DNA from: VXYL01 sp965199915
GTDB lineage: Bacteria > Pseudomonadota > Gammaproteobacteria > Pseudomonadales > Azotimanducaceae
NCBI GenBank assembly: GCA_965199915.1
Contig: OZ241348.1
Coordinates: 3,162,001-3,226,000 of the forward strand
DNA: 64,000 bases
Direction of reading: 5' to 3'
Below the pieces are notes generated by a model, which saw only the letters and a list, made by a program, of their open reading frames with translations, was not told the origin of the DNA and searched no databases. Both the position numbers and the translations under genes were made by a program. Below, piece by piece: positions 44,129 to 51,754 of this stretch (its first letter is position 1; every line of letters starts with the position of its first letter).

Positions 44129-44539
44129 GCAAATCTGACGAAAAACACGCCGTGGAGCGACCATTGGGCCGAATGGTCGCACCACGCCCGGGACGGGCGC
44201 GACGGCGCCAACACGATCGTGGAGGTGGACACGAGCAGCGACGGCCCCCCCGCGGTCACCGGTCTGACCGTCACGCTCGCCGCCGTCGGCCAGTCCTCCT
44301 ATCGGTTCACCGCGGCCTGGACGGCGCCCGCCAACCCCGACCCGCCGATCACCGGCTACGACGTCGTGTGGGTCTCGTCGCGGGTCCCCGGGGGCCAGGT
44401 AACCGTGCAGGCCGGCGCCGCGGCCACGCAATCCAGCACCGTTCGCGCCACGGGCCCCGGCCCGGCCCCGACCGGCGTGTGCCTGGTCGTGCCCTACGCC
44501 GGGCGCGTCCACGGGCGCCTCGAGAGCGAGCGGTTCTGA
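44129..44539 (+). pseudogene. fibronectin type III domain fragment of a larger exported protein
   Basis: Open after a TAG at 44126. WSDHWAEWSHHARDG then VTGLTVTLAAVGQSSYRFTA and PPITGYDVVWVSSRVP carry an FN3-like beta-sandwich start, W-x-A-P and Y-x-V-x-W motifs. No start codon with a ribosome site and no signal peptide is seen, so it is probably the C-terminal end of a lost multi-domain adhesin or glycosidase; the GTG at 44219 would allow a 106-residue product. Confidence 0.55.
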
Positions 44540-44576
44540 GCGTTACAATGGCGGCACGAAAACGGGAGCTGCCGAT

Positions 44577-45173
44577 ATGAAACACGCTGTCGCCATTCTC
44601 GCCGCGCTCGCGGCGCTGGCCGCGTGGCCGCACGACGCGCCGGCCACGGCCACCACCACGCCGAGCGGCTGCACCGCGCCGTCGACGGGGGATCTGGAGT
44701 TCGCCTTGGACGCCGCCACGCACACCGTCGAGGCGGCGGCCCGGGGCACCACGTCGCAATTCCTGCAGCGCCTCCACCTGCGCTTCGCCCTGCCCCAATG
44801 GGTGCCCCAATGGGACTGCGTCGACTGTGAGGTCGAGGTCGTCCTGCCGTCCTGCGTGCGCCGCCACGCCCCCGTGGTGAGCAACGACTACGCCGCGCTC
44901 GGCGACGCGCTGCGCGTGACCGGGCTGGGCGCGACCGACAACGCGGCGCATTGGACGATCCAAGTCGACCACGCGCAGAACCACCACGACGAGATCGTGA
45001 GCTACGACGAGTGCCACAGCTACGCCGGCGGCCCGCACGACGCGCCCACCGACCTGCAGCGCGGCTGGTTCGTGTTGCGCGTCAAGGAGCGCGGCAACAC
45101 CGCCTACGTCACCTTGCCGGGCCTCAACAGCACCCGCCGCCTGTACCCGTTCACCGTGGGCGTGAGGTTGTGA
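44577..45173 (+). CDS. exported hypothetical protein
   Basis: 198 residues; signal peptide HAVAILAALAALAAWPHDAP with cleavage near ATA. The mature protein is beta-rich with six or so Cys (including C-V-D-C) and contains an Asn/His-rich stretch DHAQNHHDEIVSYDECHS. GGAG precedes the ATG. A strong terminator lies about 130 bp after the stop. No family recognised. Confidence 0.7.
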   Translation: MKHAVAILAALAALAAWPHDAPATATTTPSGCTAPSTGDLEFALDAATHTVEAAARGTTSQFLQRLHLRFALPQWVPQWDCVDCEVEVVLPSCVRRHAPVVSNDYAALGDALRVTGLGATDNAAHWTIQVDHAQNHHDEIVSYDECHSYAGGPHDAPTDLQRGWFVLRVKERGNTAYVTLPGLNSTRRLYPFTVGVRL

Positions 45174-45308
45174 GGGGGACGGAGATGCCGTCCGTGGCCC
45201 AATTGACAGCGGCGGCGAGCCGGCGCTCAGCATCCGCGACCATCACCGAGTCCCACGAGGGGACCAGCATCGCACTCCGCCCCGGCTGAGCCCGGCGCGC
45301 GGACGGAG

Positions 45309-45338
45309 AGGGCGCCCCAAGGGGCGCCCTTTTTTTTT
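45309..45338 (+). terminator. Rho-independent terminator
   Basis: AGGGCGCCCC-AA-GGGGCGCCCT hairpin followed by a run of nine T. It terminates the secreted-protein transcript; larB on the other strand ends about 215 bp further on. Confidence 0.92.
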
Positions 45339-45554
45339 GCCTTCCTGACCCTTTTGGCGGCCGCTGTCGATCGGGTGCTGCGCGCCTGCGGTTATTTGAT
45401 CCTACCCCGCCCGATTTTGCTGCACGGTTTTTCGCCGCACATTCGCGCCAGATTTTCGCGCGCCTCTACAAACCGGGCAGGCGGAAAAAATGGACGAACG
45501 CCCGGCTTGTTGTAGGTTTTGGCCGCTTTGAGCTGTAGGACATCGCTGTCTCTG

Positions 45555-46295
45555 TCACAGGCGGTTGATCAGGTTGGCGAGGTAGCCGGCGCCGAAGCCG
45601 TTGTCGATGTTCACCACCGCCACGCCGGACGCGCAACTGTTCAACATGCCGAGCAGGGCGGCAAGGCCGCCGAAGGAAGCGCCGTAGCCGACGCTGGTCG
45701 GCACGGCGATGACCGGTTTGTCGACCAAGCCCCCCACCACGCTCGGCAAGGCGCCTTCCATGCCGGCGATCACCACCACCACGCGCGCTTGGCGGATGTC
45801 GTCGACGCGGGCGAGCAGCCGATGCACGCCGGCGACGCCGACATCGCTGATCCGCAGCACCGGGTTGTCGTAGAACTCGGCGGTGAGCGCGGCTTCCTCG
45901 GCGACCGCCCGATCCGACGTGCCGGCGGTGACCACGGCGATGGTCGAAGCGGCGGTTTTCTTGTCTTCGCGCTTCAAGGTCAGCAGGCGCGCTTCGGCGT
46001 GATGCACCGCCGCCGGCGTGGCGGCCAGAACGGCGCGGGCGGCGAGCGGGGCCACGCGCGTTGCGAGGACGTCGTGGCCGCGAGCCGCCACCGCTTGAAA
46101 CGTCGCCGCCACTTGTTCCGGCGTTTTGCGCTCGGCGTAGATCACTTCGGCGGCGCCGGTGCGCCGAGCGCGGTCGTGGTCGATGGTGCTGTGGCCGAGA
46201 TTCTCGAAGTAGGCGCCGCTGAGCGCCGCCGCCGCCTCGGCGCGCGGCAGCCGGCCGGCGGCGAAGGCGTCGAGAATGTCCTCCACCGTTTTCAC
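45555..46295 (-). CDS. larB: nickel-pincer cofactor biosynthesis protein LarB
   Basis: 246-residue LarB, the pyridinium-3,5-biscarboxylate synthase that starts nickel-pincer nucleotide synthesis (carboxylation/hydrolysis of NaAD). Domain layout and motifs match the AIR-carboxylase-like family: HSTIDHDRARRTGAAEVIYA, TAASTIAVVTAGTSDRAVAE, VVVVIAGMEGALPSVVGGLV, KPVIAVPTSVGYGASFGGLA and NIDNGFGAGYLA. LarC and LarE, needed for the complete cofactor, are not in this window. It is the last gene of the ilv block, 40 bp after ilvC. Confidence 0.93.
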   Translation of the reverse strand: MKTVEDILDAFAAGRLPRAEAAAALSGAYFENLGHSTIDHDRARRTGAAEVIYAERKTPEQVAATFQAVAARGHDVLATRVAPLAARAVLAATPAAVHHAEARLLTLKREDKKTAASTIAVVTAGTSDRAVAEEAALTAEFYDNPVLRISDVGVAGVHRLLARVDDIRQARVVVVIAGMEGALPSVVGGLVDKPVIAVPTSVGYGASFGGLAALLGMLNSCASGVAVVNIDNGFGAGYLANLINRL

Positions 46296-46335
46296 CGTGT
46301 CGCGCCCGCATCCACTTCCGCACCGGCGGCCGGTG

Positions 46336-47352
46336 TCAGTTCTTGCTCCGATCGACGAGTTTGTTGGCTTCTATCCACGGCATCATGGCGCGCAGTTTCG
46401 CGCCCACTTCCTCGATCCGGTGGCCTTGGCTCAAACGCCGCAGCGCCTTGATCGTCGGCGCGCCCGCTTGGTTCTCGGTGACGAACTCGCGTGCGAAGGC
46501 GCCCGATTGGATCTCGCCCAGAATGCGCTTCATCTCCGCCTTGGTGTCTTCCGTGACGATGCGCGGCCCGCGCGTGAGACCTCCGTACTCGGCGGTGTTG
46601 GAGACCGTGTACCACATGTTGCTGACGCCGCCTTCGTAGAAGAAGTCGACGATGAGTTTGAGCTCGTGCAGGCACTCGAAATAGGCCATTTCGGGCGCGT
46701 AGCCGGCCTCCACCAAGGTCTCGAAACCGGCGGTGACCAAAGCCGCCGCGCCACCGCAGAGCACCGTCTGTTCGCCGAACAGATCGGTCTCCGTTTCTTC
46801 TCGGAAGGACGTCTCTATGACGCCGGCCCGCCCGGCGCCAATGGCGGCCGCGTAGGCGAGGGCCAGCTCCTTGGCCTGTCCGCTCGCGTCGCGAGCGATG
46901 GCGATCAGCGAGGGCACGCCGCCGCCGGCGACGTAGGTGGAGCGCACGGTGTGGCCGGGGCCTTTGGGGGCGACCATCAGCACGTCAAGGTCCGCGCGCG
47001 GCTCGATGAGTTGGAAATGGATGTTGAAGCCGTGCGCGAAGGCAATGGCGGCACCTTCCTTCAGGTTCGGCTCGATGGCCGTCGCGTAGACGCTCGGCTG
47101 GTGCTCGTCCGGGGCCAGAAGCATCACCAGATCCGCGCCGCGCACCGCCTCCGCGACCGGTTGCACGGGCAGGCCGGCCGCGACGGCCTTCGACCACGAC
47201 GCGGATCCTTCGCGCAACGCCACCGTAACGGCCAGCCCCGAATCGCGCAGGTTGTTGGCGTGCGCGTGCCCTTGGGAGCCGTAGCCCACCACGACGACCT
47301 TCCTCTTGGCGATGATGGACAGATCGGCGTCCTTCTCGTAGTAGACCCGCAT
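46336..47352 (-). CDS. ilvC: ketol-acid reductoisomerase
   Basis: 338-residue class I KARI converting acetolactate to dihydroxy-isovalerate with NADPH and Mg2+. VVVGYGSQGHAHANNLRDSG (Rossmann), LMLLAPDEHQPSVY, FAHGFNIHFQLI, MVAPKGPGHTVRSTYVAGGG, and the metal-site helices with SFREETETDLFGEQTVLCGG and EVMYFECLHELKL-type MAYFECLHELKL. ATG at 47352 has AGAGGAGG upstream. Third gene of the ilv operon. Confidence 0.97.
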   Translation of the reverse strand: MRVYYEKDADLSIIAKRKVVVVGYGSQGHAHANNLRDSGLAVTVALREGSASWSKAVAAGLPVQPVAEAVRGADLVMLLAPDEHQPSVYATAIEPNLKEGAAIAFAHGFNIHFQLIEPRADLDVLMVAPKGPGHTVRSTYVAGGGVPSLIAIARDASGQAKELALAYAAAIGAGRAGVIETSFREETETDLFGEQTVLCGGAAALVTAGFETLVEAGYAPEMAYFECLHELKLIVDFFYEGGVSNMWYTVSNTAEYGGLTRGPRIVTEDTKAEMKRILGEIQSGAFAREFVTENQAGAPTIKALRRLSQGHRIEEVGAKLRAMMPWIEANKLVDRSKN

Positions 47353-47425
47353 GGCGGCCTCCTCTAGGTAGGTAGTGTTGCCAAGTGTTGCCAAAGGTGT
47401 TCGCTCGCGGCGCTCCGCCGCGCCG

Positions 47426-47920
47426 TCACAAACTCAGGATTTTCTCGCCGCGGCCGATGCCGGAGACGCCGGAGCGCACCACCTCCAGAATGGTCGCGCC
47501 ATCCAAGGCGCGGATGCAAGCGTCCAGCTTCTCGGACGTGCCGGCGAGCTGAAGCGTGTAGGTGTCGCGCGTGACATCCACGATTTGGCCGCGGAAGATG
47601 TCGCAGGTGCGCTTCACTTCCTCGCGCATCTCGCCAACGGCGCGCGCTTTCACCAGCATCAATTCCCGCTCCACATGGTCGCCATCGGTGAGATCGACCA
47701 CCTTCACGACTTCGATGAGGCGGTTGAGGTGCTTGGTGATCTGCTCGATCTTGGCGGCGTCCGCGGCCACCGTGGACAGCGTGACCCGGGACAGCGTGGC
47801 GTCCTCGGTGGGCGCCACGGTGAGCGTCTCGATGTTGTAGGCGCGTTGCGCGAACAGACCGATCACCCGCGACAGGGCGCCCGCCTCGTTCTCCAGCAGA
47901 ATCGCCAGCAGGCGTCGCAT
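47426..47920 (-). CDS. ilvH: acetolactate synthase small (regulatory) subunit
   Basis: 164-residue ACT-domain regulator giving valine feedback inhibition. MRRLLAILLENEAGALSRVI, GLFAQRAYNIETLTVAPTED and IEQITKHLNRLIEVVKVVDL match the family. Starts 4 bp after the ilvI stop, with GGAGGA in the ilvI end. Confidence 0.96.
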   Translation of the reverse strand: MRRLLAILLENEAGALSRVIGLFAQRAYNIETLTVAPTEDATLSRVTLSTVAADAAKIEQITKHLNRLIEVVKVVDLTDGDHVERELMLVKARAVGEMREEVKRTCDIFRGQIVDVTRDTYTLQLAGTSEKLDACIRALDGATILEVVRSGVSGIGRGEKILSL

Positions 47921-47924
47921 TCTT

Positions 47925-49703
47925 TTAGATGTCCTCCGGCAGGCCTTCGGTGCCCGGCTCGCGTTCGAGCACCATGTCTTTCATCGCGCCGCCCTTGATC
48001 GCCATCGGATACACGTGTTCGTCCGGGTCGATGTGCGCGTCCACGAACACCAAGTCGTCCTTGTGCCTGGGGCCGAACACCCGCGCCATCACGGCGTCGA
48101 GTTCGCACATGTTGTCCACCCGGTAGGCGACATGTCCGAAGGACTCGCACAACGCCTTGAAATCCGGCAGCGCGTCTTGATACGTGCTGTGCGAGTGGCG
48201 CCCGCCGTACTGCATGTCCTGCCACTGCCGCACCATGCCGAGCGCCTTGTTGTTCAGGTTCACGATCTTGATTGGCAGCGCGTACTGCATGCAGGTGGAC
48301 AACTCCTGCATGTTCATCATGAAGCTGCCTTCGCCGGTCACGCACGCCACCGTGGCGCCCGGATGGGCGAACTGCACGCCCATCGCCGCCGGCAGGCCAA
48401 ACCCCATCGTGCCGAGACCGCCGGAGTTGATCCAACGCCGCGGCGCGTCGAACTTGTAGTACTGCGCCGCGAACATCTGGTGCTGGCCCACGTCGCTCGT
48501 CACGAAGGCGGTGCCATCGCTCGCCCGGTAAAGGGCTTGCACCACCTGCTGCGGCAACAAGGCGCCGCCGGCGCCGCGGCGGCGGCGCTGGTCGTGGTCG
48601 AGGCCGTGCTCGGCGCGCCAAGCGCGAATCCGACGCCACCACGCCGCCAAGGCGTCCTGATCGAGGCGCTTGGGTTCGTCCTTGAGAATGGCCCGCACCA
48701 CAGCGTTGACCTCGCGCAGCACCACCGCCGCAGGGCCTACGATGGGTATGTCGGCGGCGATGATCTTGGAGATGGACGCCGGGTCGATGTCCAAATGCAC
48801 GATCTGGGCTTCCGGCGCGAATTTGGCGGGGCTGTTGGTGACGCGGTCGTCGAAGCGGGCGCCGACCGCGAAGATGAGGTCCGCGTGGTGCATGGCCATG
48901 TTGGCCTCGAACGTGCCGTGCATTCCGAGCATGCCAAGGAACTGCTCGTCGGAACCCGGAAAGCCGCCGAGCCCCATCAGCGTGTTGGTGACCGGGTGGC
49001 CGAGGCGCTTGGCGAGCGTTGTGAGCTCCTCCGCGGCGTCGCCTTGCACCACGCCGCCGCCGGTGTAGATGACCGGGCGCTTGCTGTTCAAGAGCGCTTC
49101 GGCCGCCTTCTTGATCTGACCGCGGTGCCCGCGCGTCGCCGGCGCGTAGGACCGCAACGACACCGCCTCCGGGTAGTCGTAAGCGAACAGATTGTTCGGG
49201 TCGGTGGCGTCCTTCGGCACATCGATCACCACCGGGCCCGGGCGGCCGGAGGACGCGATGTAGAACGCCTCTTTGACGATGCGCGGGATGTCCGCGGCTT
49301 GCTTGACCAGGTAGCTGTGCTTCACCACCGGGCGCGAGACGCCCACCATGTCCGTCTCTTGGAACGCATCGGTGCCGATGACGTCGCTCGGCACCTGCGC
49401 CGAGACCACGACGATGGGAATGGAGTCCATGTACGCGGTGGCGAGGCCGGTGATGGCGTTCGTGGCGCCGGGTCCGGACGTCACGAGCACCACGCCGGGG
49501 TTGCCGGTGGCGCGCGCGTAGCCGTCGGCCATGTGGGTGGCCGCCTGCTCGTGGCGGACGAGCACATGCTCTAGCCGCTGCTGCTTGAAGATGGCGTCGT
49601 AGATGTGCAGCGCCGCGCCGCCCGGGTAGCCGAACACGTAATCGACTCCCGCGTCCTGCAGGGCGCGCACGAGCATTTCTCCCCCGGAGAGGCGCTCGGT
49701 CAT
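47925..49703 (-). CDS. ilvI: acetolactate synthase large (catalytic) subunit
   Basis: 592-residue ThDP-dependent enzyme making acetolactate or acetohydroxybutyrate. Catalytic Glu in LVRHEQAATHMADGYARATG; FAD/central domain; ThDP motif G-D-G...N-N altered to VTGEGSFMMNMQELSTCMQY (GEGSF...). Length normal. First gene of the ilvI-ilvH-ilvC-larB transcription unit and divergent from the polysaccharide locus. Confidence 0.96.
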   Translation of the reverse strand: MTERLSGGEMLVRALQDAGVDYVFGYPGGAALHIYDAIFKQQRLEHVLVRHEQAATHMADGYARATGNPGVVLVTSGPGATNAITGLATAYMDSIPIVVVSAQVPSDVIGTDAFQETDMVGVSRPVVKHSYLVKQAADIPRIVKEAFYIASSGRPGPVVIDVPKDATDPNNLFAYDYPEAVSLRSYAPATRGHRGQIKKAAEALLNSKRPVIYTGGGVVQGDAAEELTTLAKRLGHPVTNTLMGLGGFPGSDEQFLGMLGMHGTFEANMAMHHADLIFAVGARFDDRVTNSPAKFAPEAQIVHLDIDPASISKIIAADIPIVGPAAVVLREVNAVVRAILKDEPKRLDQDALAAWWRRIRAWRAEHGLDHDQRRRRGAGGALLPQQVVQALYRASDGTAFVTSDVGQHQMFAAQYYKFDAPRRWINSGGLGTMGFGLPAAMGVQFAHPGATVACVTGEGSFMMNMQELSTCMQYALPIKIVNLNNKALGMVRQWQDMQYGGRHSHSTYQDALPDFKALCESFGHVAYRVDNMCELDAVMARVFGPRHKDDLVFVDAHIDPDEHVYPMAIKGGAMKDMVLEREPGTEGLPEDI

Positions 49704-49855
49704 GGCCGCGACCTGCCCATGCGCGGATGCGCGGCGGTGTCGCCGGGGACGGGCAACAGCCCTCCAGCCGCCACCGTCTCCGGCGCGATGCGGATGCTCA
49801 CTTCGCCCGCATCCTATGCGATAATGCGCTCATTAGGAACGTCCCACCTCTACAC

Positions 49856-50860
49856 ATGGCCCCCGCGAACGTGCTTGTCACTGGTGCCGGCGGTTTCGTC
49901 GGCAATCACCTCGTTAGCCGCCTCAAGGCCGAGGGGCACCGTGTGCGTGGCGTGGACCTCCAGCATCCCGAATTCGCCACCAGCGCGGCCGACGAATATC
50001 ATATCGCGGATCTGCGCGACTTCGACAATTGTCTGCGCGCCACAGACGGGGTGGACGATGTCTACCAACTGGCCGCGGACATGGGCGGCATCGGTTACAT
50101 CAGCTCCAAGCACGCGTTGCTCGCGCGCAACAACACGCTCATCGACAGCCACATGCTGGAGGCGTCCCGAGTGGCCGGTGTGCGGCGATTTCTATATACC
50201 AGTTCCGCTTGCGTGTACCCCAGCTTCCTGCAAGACAACGAAGACGTGACGCCACTCCGAGAACCGCAAGCAATTCCCGCCGATCCGGAGAAAGGCTACG
50301 GTTGGCAGAAGCTGTACGCCGAACAGCTCATCGCCTACTACCGCGAGGAGTTCGGGCTGCAAACGCGCATCGTGCGCCTGCACAACATCTACGGGCCGCT
50401 TGGCACCTACGAGGGCGGCAGAGAAAAAGCCCCGGCCGCGATTTGTCGCAAAGTGGCCGCGGCGCAAGACGGAGACACCATCGGTGTGTGGGGAGACGGC
50501 CTGCAGACGCGCAGTTTCTGTTACGTGGACGACTGCTTGGAGGGCTTGCGCCGGTTGATGGAGCTACCCTCCGAGGATGTCGGGCCCATCAACCTCGGCA
50601 CGGACGCGCTGGTCACGGTCGACGAGTTGGTGGCCACCGTGTGTGCCGCGGCCGGGAAGAGCTTGCGAATAGAACACGACCTGTCGCGACCGCAGGGCGT
50701 GCGTGGACGCAACAGCGACAACTCGCTGCTCAAGCAGGTTCTCGGCTGGACACCGAACACCCCGCTGCGCAAAGGAATCGAGGTCACCTACGCTTGGATC
50801 GCCGAGCGCGTGGCGAAATCCTGCGGCGCGCAACCCGGGCGCGGGGCGTCGTCGCGTTGA
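49856..50860 (+). CDS. NAD-dependent sugar epimerase/dehydratase (GDP-mannose 3,5-epimerase-like)
   Basis: 334-residue short-chain extended SDR. NVLVTGAGGFVGNHLVSRLK supplies the G-x-x-G-x-x-G nucleotide motif; RFLYTSSACVYPSF supplies the catalytic Ser/Thr; YGWQKLYAEQL supplies Y-x3-K. ADMGGIGYISSKHALLARNN and RLHNIYGPLGTYEGGREKAP match the GDP-mannose 3,5-epimerase branch best. It would make a nucleotide sugar for the exopolysaccharide. ATG 49856 is chosen by homology. First gene of the rightward polysaccharide operon. Confidence 0.88.
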   Translation: MAPANVLVTGAGGFVGNHLVSRLKAEGHRVRGVDLQHPEFATSAADEYHIADLRDFDNCLRATDGVDDVYQLAADMGGIGYISSKHALLARNNTLIDSHMLEASRVAGVRRFLYTSSACVYPSFLQDNEDVTPLREPQAIPADPEKGYGWQKLYAEQLIAYYREEFGLQTRIVRLHNIYGPLGTYEGGREKAPAAICRKVAAAQDGDTIGVWGDGLQTRSFCYVDDCLEGLRRLMELPSEDVGPINLGTDALVTVDELVATVCAAAGKSLRIEHDLSRPQGVRGRNSDNSLLKQVLGWTPNTPLRKGIEVTYAWIAERVAKSCGAQPGRGASSR

Positions 50861-50903
50861 CGCCGCAAGCGAGCGGGCAGAGGCCGGAAGGGCCGAGGCA
50901 TAG

Positions 50904-51728
50904 ATGAAAATATCGATCGTGACGCCCGTGTTCAACGACCCGCGGGTGGGCCGCGCATTGGACTCCGTGTTGGGCCAACGCCACAACCACACGCTCGAGG
51001 CCATCGTCATCGACGGCGGCTCGCATGCAACGACCCTTGATGTTCTAGAACGCTATCGGCCGCGGTTGAGTGTGTTGGAAAGCGAGCCGGACGGCGGCAT
51101 CTACGAAGGCATGAACAAAGGCATCCGGCGGGCCACGGGGGATGTGATCGGCATTCTGAACGCGGACGACCGTTATGCGCACGCGAATGTGCTCCGCGAC
51201 GTGATGGACATCTTCGAGCGACACGACGGCGTGCAGGTGTGTTACGGCAGCATGGTTTATGTCGACGACGCCGGCAACGCGTGCAGGTACTGGCGCGCCG
51301 GCGCGAACGTCCGCTACAAGTGGTACATCGGCTGGCGGCCACCCCATCCCGCCTTCTTCGTCCGCCGCCATGTGTACGAGGCGCACGGGTTGTTCAATTT
51401 GGACTACCGCATCGCGAGCGATTACGAGATGCAGCTGCGCCTGTTGTTCATGCATCGTTTGGAGTCGATCTACATTGACCAAGTGCTCGTTCACATGGCA
51501 CCCGGCGGCAACTCGAACAAGTCGCTCCGCAACATCGTGAAAGCCAACTTGGAGGTGCGCCGCGCGTGGCTGAGCAACGGTTTGCGCGGCGGGATGGTTG
51601 TGCCCGTGCTCAAGCCCATACGCAAGTTCCCGCAGTTCCTTCGGCGTCCACCAGATGGCTTGCCAGAGCGCAGGCGTCTCGGCCAAGCGCCAAAGACGTC
51701 CGCAAACGCGAAGTCCGTCGCGCGTTAG
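50904..51728 (+). CDS. glycosyltransferase family 2
   Basis: 274 residues. KISIVTPVFNDPRVGRALDS, LEAIVIDGGSHATTLDVLER, GIYEGMNKGIRRATGDVIGI and LNADDRYAHANVLRDV (D-D metal motif) define a GT2 of the WcaA-like group; YGSMVYVDDAGN and PHPAFFVRRHVYEAHGLFN follow. A basic C-terminal tail ends the protein. It transfers a sugar from a nucleotide donor to the growing lipid-linked polysaccharide on the cytoplasmic face. Confidence 0.92.
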   Translation: MKISIVTPVFNDPRVGRALDSVLGQRHNHTLEAIVIDGGSHATTLDVLERYRPRLSVLESEPDGGIYEGMNKGIRRATGDVIGILNADDRYAHANVLRDVMDIFERHDGVQVCYGSMVYVDDAGNACRYWRAGANVRYKWYIGWRPPHPAFFVRRHVYEAHGLFNLDYRIASDYEMQLRLLFMHRLESIYIDQVLVHMAPGGNSNKSLRNIVKANLEVRRAWLSNGLRGGMVVPVLKPIRKFPQFLRRPPDGLPERRRLGQAPKTSANAKSVAR

Positions 51729-51754
51729 CCACACGAGCGTAGCGCTTTGCGACG

